A DNA stretch of 64,000 bases. Source: Hoyosella altamirensis (lineage in GTDB: Bacteria > Actinomycetota > Actinomycetes > Mycobacteriales > Mycobacteriaceae). Made by a program: the position numbers and the translations under genes. Location: NCBI RefSeq assembly GCF_014191505.1, contig NZ_JACHWS010000004.1, positions 122,654 through 186,653 on the forward strand, given 5' to 3'. Position 1 is the stretch's first letter; the number at the start of each line of letters is the position of its first letter. The notes under the pieces were generated by a model that saw only the letters and a list, made by a program, of their open reading frames with translations, made no database searches and was not told where the DNA came from. This document shows, in pieces, positions 54,065 to 61,386 of this stretch.

Positions 54065-55390
54065 TCATCCCAATCGGGGGTGTAGGAGTTGGGGTCTGAA
54101 GCCGCCGGTCTCGAGCAGGCTTCGGGCGATGTAGTTGGTCAGGTTGCGGAACCCGAGTGCGGAGCCGCGCAGGTGTTCGAGCCGTCCGTTGAGCGCCTCG
54201 GTCGGCCCGTTGCTGGTGCCGGGTCGTTCGAAGTAGGCGAGCACGTCAGCGGCTCGCTTCTTCAGGGTCCGGCTCAGGGTGGTGAGCTCGGTGAGCACCT
54301 TGGGGACGCCGGCGCTGAGGTCGGTGATCAGCTTCTCCATGAGCTCGCGGCCACGTTGCCGGTCCTCGTGGCGATAGGCGGCGATCATGCGCTGGTAGAC
54401 ACCCCAGGTCGCCTCGACCTCGACGTGAGCGTCATCAACGAACAGCGCGCGTAGCCTGTCGCTCTGCTTGTCGGTGAGCAGGTCCGCGCCGGTGTGCAGC
54501 GTGCGCCGCGACTTGTAGAGCGGGTCGTCCCTGAACCCACGGTGCCCGTGGATCGCGAGTTGGACCCGGCGCCGGCACCTGTCGAGGGCGTCACCGGCCA
54601 GGCGCACGACGTGGAAGGGATCCATCACCATGACCGCGTCCGGGATCTCCTCCGCAGCGGCGGTCTTGAACCCGGTGAAGCCGTCCATCGCGACCACCTC
54701 GACCGCGTCACGGAAGGCGTCGTCGCGGTCGGCGAGCCAGGTCTTGAACGCCGCCTTCGACCGGCCCTCGACCATGTCCAGCAGCCTTGCTGGGCCGGCG
54801 CCATCGCGGACCGGGGTGAGGTCGATGATCACGGTGACGTACTTGTCGCCACGCCTGGTGTGGCGCCAGACGTGCTCATCGACGCCAATGACCTTCACGC
54901 CCTCAAACCGCGTGGGGTCGTTGATCAGCAGCCGCTTGCCTTCAGCCAGGACCGCGTTGTTGGCGGTGTCCCACGCGACCCCGAGTCCCTCGGCGACACG
55001 GGCGACGGTGAGGTGTGCGACCACGATCCCTTCCAGCGCCCACCGCAGCCCGGTGCGCGAGAGCTTCGCGCGTGGCTCCGCAGCGGCGCTGGTGTCTTGG
55101 CGCCACACGTGTCCGCAGTCGGCACAGCGGTAGCGGCGCACTACAACTTCCAGCACGGTCGGTCGCCAGCCCAGCGGCTCGTGGGCCAACCGCCGGATCA
55201 CGGTGTCACGAGCAGCGCCTTCGCTGCCGCACCGTCGGCACCACTGATCTGGTTCCACCACGCGGCACACTAGGACCGCACGATCCGGTTCAAGTCGTTG
55301 CCCGGTCACGCTCAGACCGAGGCCGTCGAGTCGAGCGAAGGCGGTCAGGTCAGGGCGGCTGAAGCCGGCCGGCGGGGTTGTGTCGGTCAC
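54065..55390 (-). CDS. ISL3-family transposase
   Basis: A 441-aa DDE transposase. An N-terminal zinc ribbon is visible (CRRCGSEG near residue 50 and YRCADCGHVW near residue 90). The catalytic Asp residues are in VIGVDEHVWRH near residue 165 and VVAMDGFTGFK near residue 230, followed by AVMVMDPFHVVRL. The end LRGSALGFRNLTNYIARSLLETGGF is typical of the family. GTG at 55390. The first 17 codons are repeated in a truncated copy near 57664. Length and motifs indicate an intact gene. Confidence 0.95.
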   Translation of the reverse strand: MTDTTPPAGFSRPDLTAFARLDGLGLSVTGQRLEPDRAVLVCRVVEPDQWCRRCGSEGAARDTVIRRLAHEPLGWRPTVLEVVVRRYRCADCGHVWRQDTSAAAEPRAKLSRTGLRWALEGIVVAHLTVARVAEGLGVAWDTANNAVLAEGKRLLINDPTRFEGVKVIGVDEHVWRHTRRGDKYVTVIIDLTPVRDGAGPARLLDMVEGRSKAAFKTWLADRDDAFRDAVEVVAMDGFTGFKTAAAEEIPDAVMVMDPFHVVRLAGDALDRCRRRVQLAIHGHRGFRDDPLYKSRRTLHTGADLLTDKQSDRLRALFVDDAHVEVEATWGVYQRMIAAYRHEDRQRGRELMEKLITDLSAGVPKVLTELTTLSRTLKKRAADVLAYFERPGTSNGPTEALNGRLEHLRGSALGFRNLTNYIARSLLETGGFRPQLLHPRLG

Positions 55391-55500
55391 GTCGAGGTCT
55401 TTCGGATGGATGGCGTAGGAACCTCCGTCGTCGGGAGACCTCGACGTCTATCTGCGGACCGACGCGCCCGGCCGACCTACACCGGCATCTGAGAAGACCC
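55335..55500. repeat. 166-bp repeat, inner copy
   Basis: Nearly identical to 57609-57774 and in the same orientation. Contains the first codons of the transposase gene and the right end of the IS. This copy is the true end of the complete IS. Confidence 0.92.
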
Positions 55501-55502
55501 CT

Positions 55503-56018
55503 GAAACGTCTTCGACGAAGACGGGACCGGCGAGGAGGAGGGCGCGGTGAGCTAAAAGAATGGAGCTTGCTCGGCTTCGACGCCGCCGCAAGCTCCGGTG
55601 AAACGGTCGGTACTAGTCGGTCGTCGTCGGTCACCACCGGATGGCGGCGTCCCCCACGCTCGGCGTTCGCGCAGGTCAGCGGCTCGTTCGCCCAGTGGGC
55701 GCATCAGGCGATAGACGCAAAGCCGACGTGATTAGGTCGTCGGTTCGATTCCGACAGGCGGCTCCGGCGAACAGCCCCTGACCTGCGGAAACGTAGGGCA
55801 GGGGCGGTTCGGTTCTGATGGTCGCGCGATGCGCTGGCCTCACGGCTCTGCCCGACACCCGACGTCGCTCTCCTCTGCGACGGACCCCTCGCCGGATGAA
55901 CGCTCGGACATCCTGTCCGTGTGCCGATAGGCCTCGCACCGCTCGGCAACGCAGCGTGGCGCTGCGTCGCGACCTGGCGACGGCTCGGCGGGGCGCGATC
56001 GTCTCGTGCGTTGGCGGA
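55503..56018. other. passenger region without a clear gene
   Basis: About 510 bp between the IS and the monooxygenase gene. A degenerate frame ending WAHQAIDAKPT precedes the tRNA-Thr fragment at 55734. The rest shows no coding pattern. It looks like the broken edge of an earlier integrative element. Confidence 0.5.
55734..55765 (+). tRNA. 3' fragment of tRNA-Thr (att remnant)
   Basis: The bases read AGGTCGTCGGTTCGATTCCG and continue to CAGGCGGCTCC, that is the T-arm and 3' acceptor strand of a tRNA-Thr with part of the CCA end. No 5' half is present nearby. Such fragments are usually left by integration into the tRNA gene. Confidence 0.7.
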
Positions 56019-56330
56019 CTACGGAAGCTTGGACGCGAGGACGTCGGCCGCCAGGATCTCGGGTGCTGCGCCGAGGAGGTGCTGGTTGTCCATCAGGGCT
56101 GCGACGATGGCGCCGTTGGCGTGGGCGTCGCGAGCGGCCTCGTCGGGGAATGCATCGAAGATCCAGAAGGTGTCGGCGTGGGTCCTGACCGCGAACCAGA
56201 CAATCGTTCCTGCTTCTTCGTTGGCGAGCGCGACAGCGCCGGCGAGCAGATCGGCGAGCGCGTCGTGCTGTCCATCGGCCGCGACGATCTTGGCGACGAA
56301 GGCATACGGAAGTGATGCGGGTGTGGACAT
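56019..56330 (-). CDS. antibiotic-biosynthesis-monooxygenase-type protein (ABM)
   Basis: A 103-aa ferredoxin-fold ABM-domain protein: FVAKIVAADGQHDALADLLAGAVALANEEAGTIVWFAVRTHADTFWIFDAFPDEAARDAHANG, then a closing strand. These small enzymes oxidise quinols or aromatic compounds without metals. Start ATG at 56330. It is divergent from the AraC-type regulator gene at 56438, with 107 bp between. The pair is the only clear cargo of the ISL3 unit; the substrate is unknown. Confidence 0.82.
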   Translation of the reverse strand: MSTPASLPYAFVAKIVAADGQHDALADLLAGAVALANEEAGTIVWFAVRTHADTFWIFDAFPDEAARDAHANGAIVAALMDNQHLLGAAPEILAADVLASKLP

Positions 56331-56437
56331 GAGGGACTCTCCTTGAAATCGGGGTTCTTCGTGGGACGAGTTCAGCGTATGACGAGCGAGGGCCGGTGGG
56401 AAGTGGCGTATACGGCAGTATTGCTATTGTTTACGTC

Positions 56438-57379
56438 ATGCGTATCGGACTGATCGCGATCGACGGCTGCTTCGGTTCGGCTATCGCGTCGATCATCGAC
56501 ATCGTGCGGGTGGCCGACGGAGCCCGCCGCGATGTCGACCCGCGGATCGACCCGATCAAACTCGCCATCCTCGGACCGAAACGGCGAGTGACCACGACGG
56601 CATCGATGACCCTGTCGGTGGACCACCCACTGTCGGAGTCCGCAGAGTTCGACGTGGTCGTCGTCCCTGCGCTTGGAACCCTCACGGCCGCCGCTACCCA
56701 CGACGCCCTCCAGAGCCGAGATGCTCGTTCGGTCATCGCCTCGCTCGGGCGCCTCGACGAGGCGACCACCCGGATCGCCGCGGCGTGCACCGGCGTGTTC
56801 GCCGTCGCCGAGACCGGACGGATGCATCATCGGCGGGCGACGACCAGCTGGTTCCTGGGGCCGGAGTTCCTGAAGCGCTATCCGACCGTCGCCCTCGATC
56901 TCGACACCATGGTCGTGGTCGACGGGAACCTCGTCACCGCCGGCGCCGCGTTCGCCCACATCGACCTCGCGCTCTCACTCGTGCGATCGATCAGCCCCGA
57001 CCTGGCCCAACATGTCGCCAAGCTCCTCATCATCGACGAGCGTCCGTCGCAGGCGGCCTTCGTCGCCTACGAACATCTCCGGCACGAGGACCCGATCGTC
57101 GTCGAGTTCGAACGCTTCGTGCGCGCCCGCCTGGACGAACCGTTCAACGTCGCCTTCGTCGCGCAGTCGCTCGGCACCAGCCGGCGCACCCTCGAACGAC
57201 GAGTCCGTGCGGCGCTCAACCTCACTCCGCTCGGCTTCGTCCAACGGCTTCGCATCGAACGAGCTCGGCACCTCTCAGCAACCACGGACCTCACCTCCGC
57301 CGAGATCGCGCTACGGGTCGGCTACGCGAACGCCGAGACTCTGCGCTCCCTCCTGCGCAGGGAGCGACGCCGTTCCTGA
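56438..57379 (+). CDS. AraC-family regulator with DJ-1/PfpI-like sensor domain
   Basis: A 313-aa regulator. The N-terminal part is a class I amidotransferase/DJ-1-like fold (RIGLIAIDGCFGSAIASIIDIV at the start and the nucleophile-elbow-like AACTGVFAVAETG near residue 110). The C-terminal part is an AraC helix-turn-helix pair (FNVAFVAQSLGTSRRTLERRVRAA near residue 245 and EIALRVGYANAETLRSLLRRE at the end). ATG at 56438; a 14-codon upstream extension is less likely. It probably controls the divergent monooxygenase gene in response to a small molecule. Confidence 0.87.
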   Translation: MRIGLIAIDGCFGSAIASIIDIVRVADGARRDVDPRIDPIKLAILGPKRRVTTTASMTLSVDHPLSESAEFDVVVVPALGTLTAAATHDALQSRDARSVIASLGRLDEATTRIAAACTGVFAVAETGRMHHRRATTSWFLGPEFLKRYPTVALDLDTMVVVDGNLVTAGAAFAHIDLALSLVRSISPDLAQHVAKLLIIDERPSQAAFVAYEHLRHEDPIVVEFERFVRARLDEPFNVAFVAQSLGTSRRTLERRVRAALNLTPLGFVQRLRIERARHLSATTDLTSAEIALRVGYANAETLRSLLRRERRRS

Positions 57380-57608
57380 CCTATCACCTTGCCTGTAGCC
57401 AGTGTCCTAGCGCTCGGTTGGAACCACCTCTCAGCACGTCGCGTCGACGCTCCTGCGTCGCCCCTGGACGACCCACTCGACACGCCCGCAGCACAGGCCA
57501 TGTGACGTGCCCCAGCTTCCCGGACGGTCGGGGTTGGGTGGCTCGTGATGTCGCTGCGTTCTCGTCGAGAGGATCAGCAGACCCGATCAGAGTCGATTGG
57601 GATAAGAC
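57380..57608. other. passenger sequence, no gene seen
   Basis: About 230 bp after the AraC-type gene. Nothing I can identify. Confidence 0.5.
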
Positions 57609-57774
57609 GCGAAGGCGGTCAGGTCAGGGCGGCCGAAGCCGGCCGGCGGGGTAGCGTCGGTCACGTCGAGGTCTTTCGGATGGATGGCGTAGGAACCTCC
57701 ATCGTCGGGAGACCTCGACGTCTATCTGCGGACCGACGCGCCCGACCGACCTACACCCTCATCTGGGAAGAGCC
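57609..57774 (-). pseudogene. 166-bp repeat, outer copy: truncated transposase start plus IS end
   Basis: The same IS right end as at 55335-55500, with GTG at 57664 and codons reading MTDATPPAGFGRPDLTAFA before homology stops at 57609. The rest of that IS copy is gone. It supplies the functional outer terminal repeat of the transporter unit. Confidence 0.88.
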
Positions 57775-57782
57775 GCGTTGGG
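57775..57782. repeat. right 8-bp target-site duplication (GCGTTGGG)
   Basis: Exact copy of 54054-54061, directly after the outer IS end. Removing the unit and one copy would restore a continuous sequence leading into the serine-recombinase start. Confidence 0.9.
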
Positions 57783-57810
57783 TGCTCTCATCTCACTACC
57801 GGAGCGAACA

Positions 57811-58479
57811 TTGGACACCACCACAGCACCCCTGCGGGTGATCGGCTACGTGCGAGTAAGCACGCAGCAGCAAGGCGCACGCGGCCACGGCCTGGCTGCG
57901 CAGCGGCACGCACTGGAGCACTGGTGCGCAACCAACGGGCACGAGTTGCTGACCGTCATTACTGACGTAGCGAGCGGCGCGCGGGCGGACAAGATGCACG
58001 GCCGACACGTCGCTATCGCGGCGATTGAATCTGGTGTGGCAGACGCACTTCTGGTGCGAGCGCTCGATCGTGCGACCAGAGATCAGGAAGACGCCGCTCA
58101 GCTGTTCAAGCGCGCCGAGCGCTACGGCTGGCGGCTGATGGACTGCGACAAGGCCGACAGCGGCGACCCCAGCCAGCGCTTGCTCGCGGACATTCGCCTG
58201 GCCGTGGCGGCTGAGGAGAAGCGCAAGATCAGTGAGCGCACCCGCGAGGGCCTGCACCGCGCACGCCGCGCAGGCAAGCGGCTTGGACGTCCTCCCATGA
58301 TCACGCCCGAACTGGCGGCGCGCATCGTAAACATGCACACGCGGGAAGGCTTGGCAGCCAGGGCAATTGCCGTGCAGCTGACCAGCCAGGGTGTGCCTAC
58401 TCCCAGCGGTGGCAAGCAGTGGCACTACAGCACGGTGCGTAAAGTGCTGGCGCGCAACGCAACCCAGGCGGTGGCGTGA
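57811..58479 (+). CDS. small serine recombinase (resolvase/invertase type)
   Basis: A 222-aa serine recombinase. The catalytic Ser is in VIGYVRVSTQQQ near residue 16, followed by the LLVRALDRATRDQEDA arginine cluster and the SERTREGLHRARRAGKRLGRP helix; the C-terminus is a Hin-type helix-turn-helix (ARAIAVQLTSQGVPTPSGGKQWHYSTVRKVL). The start is TTG at 57811, with GGAG seven bases upstream. The stop overlaps the integrase start (TGATG). The ISL3 unit lies 36 bp upstream and may have cut it off from its promoter. It may invert or resolve DNA within the element. Confidence 0.88.
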   Translation: MDTTTAPLRVIGYVRVSTQQQGARGHGLAAQRHALEHWCATNGHELLTVITDVASGARADKMHGRHVAIAAIESGVADALLVRALDRATRDQEDAAQLFKRAERYGWRLMDCDKADSGDPSQRLLADIRLAVAAEEKRKISERTREGLHRARRAGKRLGRPPMITPELAARIVNMHTREGLAARAIAVQLTSQGVPTPSGGKQWHYSTVRKVLARNATQAVA

Positions 58480-59840
58480 TGGCCAGCGTGCAGAAGAAGA
58501 CGCTCAAGTCCGGCGCCACCCGGTACGAGGTGCGCTACCGCACGCCCGACGGCAAGTGCCGCACTAAGGGCGGGTTCACCACCAAGCAAACCGCTGAGGC
58601 CTACGCCACCGATATCGACTATAAGCAGCGGCGCGGCCACACCTGGGACGCCAAAGCAGGGCAGGTGGTCTTCCGGGACGCAGCTGCGCAGTGGCTGGAT
58701 ACCCGGCACGACCTTAAACCCCGCACCCGCGCCGGGTACGCCCATTACCTGCGTGCCAGCGGTCCCATCGACACTGCGTTGGGCGGGTATCCGCTGGCGC
58801 AAATCACGCGGCAGCAGATCAGCGATTTTGTGGAGAAGCTGATCGCTGCGAGTAAAGCGCCCAGCACCGTGCGGCACTACTACTTCGTCGTGAAGATGGT
58901 GCTGGCGCAGGCCGTGGTGGATGGTCGCCTGGACGTTAACCTCGCTGAGCACGTCAAGGTGCCTAGTGAGACCAGCGCCCAGGGCAGCGCCCCCGGCGTG
59001 GTGGACGACCCCGCCCAGTTCCTCACGGCGGCGCAGGTTGCCACGCTCGTGGCGGCGACGCCCTGGCCGTACGGGGTGCTGGTCCACGTGGCGGCGTGGA
59101 CCGGTTTGCGCGCTGCCGAGTTGGGCGGCCTGCAAGTAGGGGACGTGGAGTTACCGCCCGCGCCACGCAACCCGAACGCGACACCCCGCCCCGGCGTACT
59201 GCGGGTTGAGCGCACCTTCATCATCGTCGGCGGGCAGCCGCAGTACGACGCACCGAAGACCAAAGGCAGCCGCCGCCGCGTACCGCTAACCCCAGCCACT
59301 ACGGCGCTGTTGCGTGCGTACCTGGCGCAGCACCCGCACGGGCCGCACAGCGCCCATTACAGCCCCAGTGCACCATTGTTCCCGGCGTTCAGGCTGATCG
59401 CGGAGAAGCCGACGGGCGTCAAGGCGATTAAGTCGGCAGCGGCAGCCCTGGCGGAACTCTCCCCGGAGCAAGCCGCAGCGCGCCTAGAACTCGACTGGGA
59501 CACGCCAGTACGCCACCCGAATTTCTTCAAGGCGATCTACCGGCCTGCGGTTCTGCGGGCTAACCGGCTCACACGTGAGCGCGGGGGCGATCCGGCGCTG
59601 CTACCCGCGGATCTGCGGTTCCACGCGCTACGGCACACCTACGCCAGCTTGTGCGTGGCGGCGGGGCTGCCTGCGCTGGCTATCGCCAAGTACATGGGCC
59701 ACGCCAAGGTCACCACGACGCTGACGATCTACGCGCACTTGTTCGACGACGACCACACCGACGCCATGGCCGCTCTAGGCGCGCTCGGCCAGCCCGCGCC
59801 GAAGCCCGCGAATGTCGTACAGATGATCGGTGTGGGTTAG
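58479..59840 (+). CDS. tyrosine-type integrase
   Basis: A 453-aa phage-type integrase, N-terminal arm-binding domain (GATRYEVRYRTPDGKCRTKGGFTTKQTAEAYA), core-binding SAM-like region and catalytic domain. The tyrosine recombinase residues are visible: Arg in AWTGLRAAELGGLQ near residue 208, HxLRHT in RFHALRHTYASL near residue 387, and the last His/Gly region MGHAKVTTTLTIYAHL with the nucleophile Tyr. ATG at 58479, coupled to the serine recombinase. This enzyme is the likely catalyst of integration in tRNA-Gly, 1.4 kb to the right. Confidence 0.93.
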   Translation: MASVQKKTLKSGATRYEVRYRTPDGKCRTKGGFTTKQTAEAYATDIDYKQRRGHTWDAKAGQVVFRDAAAQWLDTRHDLKPRTRAGYAHYLRASGPIDTALGGYPLAQITRQQISDFVEKLIAASKAPSTVRHYYFVVKMVLAQAVVDGRLDVNLAEHVKVPSETSAQGSAPGVVDDPAQFLTAAQVATLVAATPWPYGVLVHVAAWTGLRAAELGGLQVGDVELPPAPRNPNATPRPGVLRVERTFIIVGGQPQYDAPKTKGSRRRVPLTPATTALLRAYLAQHPHGPHSAHYSPSAPLFPAFRLIAEKPTGVKAIKSAAAALAELSPEQAAARLELDWDTPVRHPNFFKAIYRPAVLRANRLTRERGGDPALLPADLRFHALRHTYASLCVAAGLPALAIAKYMGHAKVTTTLTIYAHLFDDDHTDAMAALGALGQPAPKPANVVQMIGVG

Positions 59841-59948
59841 GAGGTCCGACTCGAAAGCGAGAAAGCTCCGTTCAGCCGAGACCTGGCGAGTTTGTCAGAG
59901 TCCGCGCGTACGCTACGGCTGAAATGTTGCAGCTATAGAGGAGCGTGC

Positions 59949-60239
59949 ATGGTTAGCGAGATTCGAATCAAGTTCAGCGGTTGGATCAAGTTTGGGGTCA
60001 CGGACCAACAGGCTCTCCGCGACTCCCACCTGGTGAAGTTGCACGAGATTGACGATCCAGAGGGCAAGTTGGGCGAGCCTTCGATTGAGCAGCTGAGTGA
60101 TCTCCGGGTCGCGGCGATGCATGTGGTCGCAACTGAGGTGAATCGAAGGACCCAAAGTCTTCCTGGGCTCGAGCAGGGTTATACCAACCTGAAAGTGCAG
60201 GCGGAATTCGTCCCGGACGGTACGCTCCCGGAGGAGTAG
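59949..60239 (+). CDS. 96-aa protein of unknown function next to candidate effector
   Basis: A 96-aa protein from ATG at 59949 with GAGGAG six bases upstream. It begins MVSEIRIKFSGWIKFGVTDQ and includes a helical segment (IEQLSDLRVAAMHVVATEVNRRT). I do not recognise its family. It is convergent with the deoxyribosyltransferase-like gene, with only 16 bp between stops. Possibly an immunity-type or sensor partner, but this is inferred only from position. Confidence 0.6.
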   Translation: MVSEIRIKFSGWIKFGVTDQQALRDSHLVKLHEIDDPEGKLGEPSIEQLSDLRVAAMHVVATEVNRRTQSLPGLEQGYTNLKVQAEFVPDGTLPEE

Positions 60240-60255
60240 CCCGTCTATCAGGGCG

Positions 60256-61104
60256 CTAGAAGGGTGGCTCGTCGTCTGCGGTGCTACTTGACCCGAACGT
60301 GCCCCAAACGTTGCTGCTGCTACTGGGCATGCGCTTCCGAAGCTCTTGCAAGAACGCATCGTAGTTCTTGTTGCTTCCGATGGCAGAGTCCAGTATCTCG
60401 AGTTCGTGCGCTCGTAGCCGCCCGTCCGCTGCCATGCCGATTAAGACGTGTCGAATTGCTTCAGTCTGTTCGCGGGAGTAGGGCCTGGGCTGCCCGTGCC
60501 GATAAAGCCTTAGCTCAGTGCGGATCTCGCTGAGGGACTCACTCACGGCCGCCATGGTCACCTGCTCGGGATTGCCGGAACTGCGCAACTGCTGGAGATC
60601 GACCGTCTGGCTGACGGGGCTTTCAGCCTTATAATCATCACCACCATCGCGTATCTGACGGGCAGCTCGATTAATGCGCTCCCTTGCGTCAGCTGCGCTG
60701 TCAAGGTCCTTGTAGTCGAAGAAGATGGTTCGCTGCCCAGCGACATCGAACGGCAGACGTTCAGACTTGTCGATGATCTGTATGAATGGCTTCGCGAACG
60801 CATGTCGTAACGCGAGTTCATAGAACACGTTTGGATTGCTGTGCGTCAGATCTGCGACGACAAGGTCCGCTGTAATCAACGAATTCACGATGTGCGTGCC
60901 GATCAGGCCCGACTCGTCGACCAGGTCCGCTCTGTCGGTACGGTAACCCAGAGGCATCACCGCAGGGTCGACGATGTGCCGCTTCACCTGATCGCTTCTG
61001 CGGCGCACGTCGTCACCTTCATGGCCTATCGGGCAGATGATGAAGCATGTCAGATCCAAGCCCTCTGGCGTTGGAGTCCACTCACCTTGCTGGCCCGCAG
61101 TCAT
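60256..61104 (-). CDS. nucleoside 2-deoxyribosyltransferase-like / TIR-like protein
   Basis: About 282 aa. The N-terminal domain starts LTCFIICPIGHEGDDVRRRSDQ and has RTDRADLVDESGLIGTHIV, LITADLVVADLTHSNPNVFYELALRHA with the catalytic-type Glu in NPNVFYEL, and FDVAGQRTIFFDY. This is the nucleoside 2-deoxyribosyltransferase-like fold, related to TIR domains and often found in NAD-depleting anti-phage effectors. The C-terminal part is helical and ends in a Ser-rich stretch. The start may be 61104, 61131 or 61143. It lies between integrase and attR, a usual site for accessory defence genes. Confidence 0.72.
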   Translation of the reverse strand: MTAGQQGEWTPTPEGLDLTCFIICPIGHEGDDVRRRSDQVKRHIVDPAVMPLGYRTDRADLVDESGLIGTHIVNSLITADLVVADLTHSNPNVFYELALRHAFAKPFIQIIDKSERLPFDVAGQRTIFFDYKDLDSAADARERINRAARQIRDGGDDYKAESPVSQTVDLQQLRSSGNPEQVTMAAVSESLSEIRTELRLYRHGQPRPYSREQTEAIRHVLIGMAADGRLRAHELEILDSAIGSNKNYDAFLQELRKRMPSSSSNVWGTFGSSSTADDEPPF

Positions 61105-61199
61105 AGCACTAGATTTTGTCACATTCTGCATTCGCGTCGGCATGAGCTCGCTACGTCCGAGGTGCTGTGGAGGTGCCAGCCACGTCCACAAAAGAAGGA

Positions 61200-61230
61200 C
61201 CCCAGCCCAGAAACCTGCTCTGAGCTGGGG
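61200..61230 (-). terminator. tRNA-Gly terminator hairpin, rebuilt at the right end
   Basis: CCCCAGCCCAG (61200-61210) pairs with CTGAGCTGGGG (61220-61230), one wobble. The distal arm lies in the element, outside the att repeat, and imitates the chromosomal arm at 45869. Confidence 0.65.
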
Positions 61231-61283
61231 TTATGTATCTGAGCCGATGACGGGAATCGAACCCGCGTATTCAGCTTGGGAAG
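61217..61283. repeat. attR: right copy of the 67-bp direct repeat
   Basis: Identical to 45886-45952; includes the 3' half of the intact tRNA-Gly and the near arm of its terminator. Confidence 0.93.
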
Positions 61284-61312
61284 CTGATGTTCTGCCATTG
61301 AACTACATCGGC
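61242..61312 (-). tRNA. tRNA-Gly (anticodon CCC)
   Basis: A 71-nt tRNA: acceptor stem GCCGATG with CATCGGC, D-arm GTTC/GAAC, anticodon stem TCAGC/GCTGA with loop TTCCCAA (anticodon CCC), T-arm GCGGG with CCCGT around TTCGATT, discriminator T. CCA is not encoded. It is intact and serves as the element's integration site. Confidence 0.95.
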
Positions 61313-61386
61313 GCGCCGCCTAAGTGGCTGCGGCTGCCGAGTCTAGCAAGCTTTCCGCGGCGATGTGTAAGCGGCACGCTGGTGGT

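Larger units (their letters stand above)
54062..55500. mobile_element. ISL3-family insertion sequence (about 1.44 kb)
   Basis: The left terminal repeat begins GGCTCATCCCAATCGGGGGT at 54062. The right end at 55500 (read inwards GGGTCTTCTCAGATGCCGGT) is a weaker match (17 of 25). One transposase gene fills it. There is no target duplication at the 55500 end, which supports that this end was not the one used for the last insertion. Confidence 0.85.
54062..57774. mobile_element. ISL3 transporter unit with passenger genes
   Basis: A 3713-bp unit: complete IS, passenger segment and a second, truncated IS end. The outer terminal repeat (GGCTCTTCCCAGATGAGGGT read inwards from 57774) matches the left end at 20 of 25 positions. 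The whole unit is flanked by GCGTTGGG on both sides, the 8-bp duplication length expected of ISL3 elements, so it transposed as one element. Confidence 0.9.
45886..61216. mobile_element. integrative element, capsid-encoding phage satellite-like, in tRNA-Gly
   Basis: A unit of about 15.3 kb lying between two exact 67-bp direct repeats, one being the 3' half of an intact tRNA-Gly(CCC) gene. It contains integrase, serine recombinase, excisionase-like, primase/helicase, capsid-like and several tiny phage-type genes, plus cargo at both ends and an inserted ISL3 unit. No portal, large terminase, prohead protease, tail or lysis gene is recognisable. The gene content resembles the phiRv1/phiRv2 elements of M. 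tuberculosis. Whether it is still mobile is unknown; the IS insertion may have silenced its recombination genes. Confidence 0.88.

Noticed and set aside
54494-55273. 259-aa plus-strand frame opposite the transposase
   Set aside because: Antisense of the DDE transposase; no signal of its own.
55676-55949. Minus-strand frames with the string RNRTDD
   Set aside because: This string comes from translating the tRNA-Thr fragment; it is not a gene.
45886-61283. Complete prophage
   Set aside because: No portal, large terminase, protease, tail or lysis gene could be recognised in the region.
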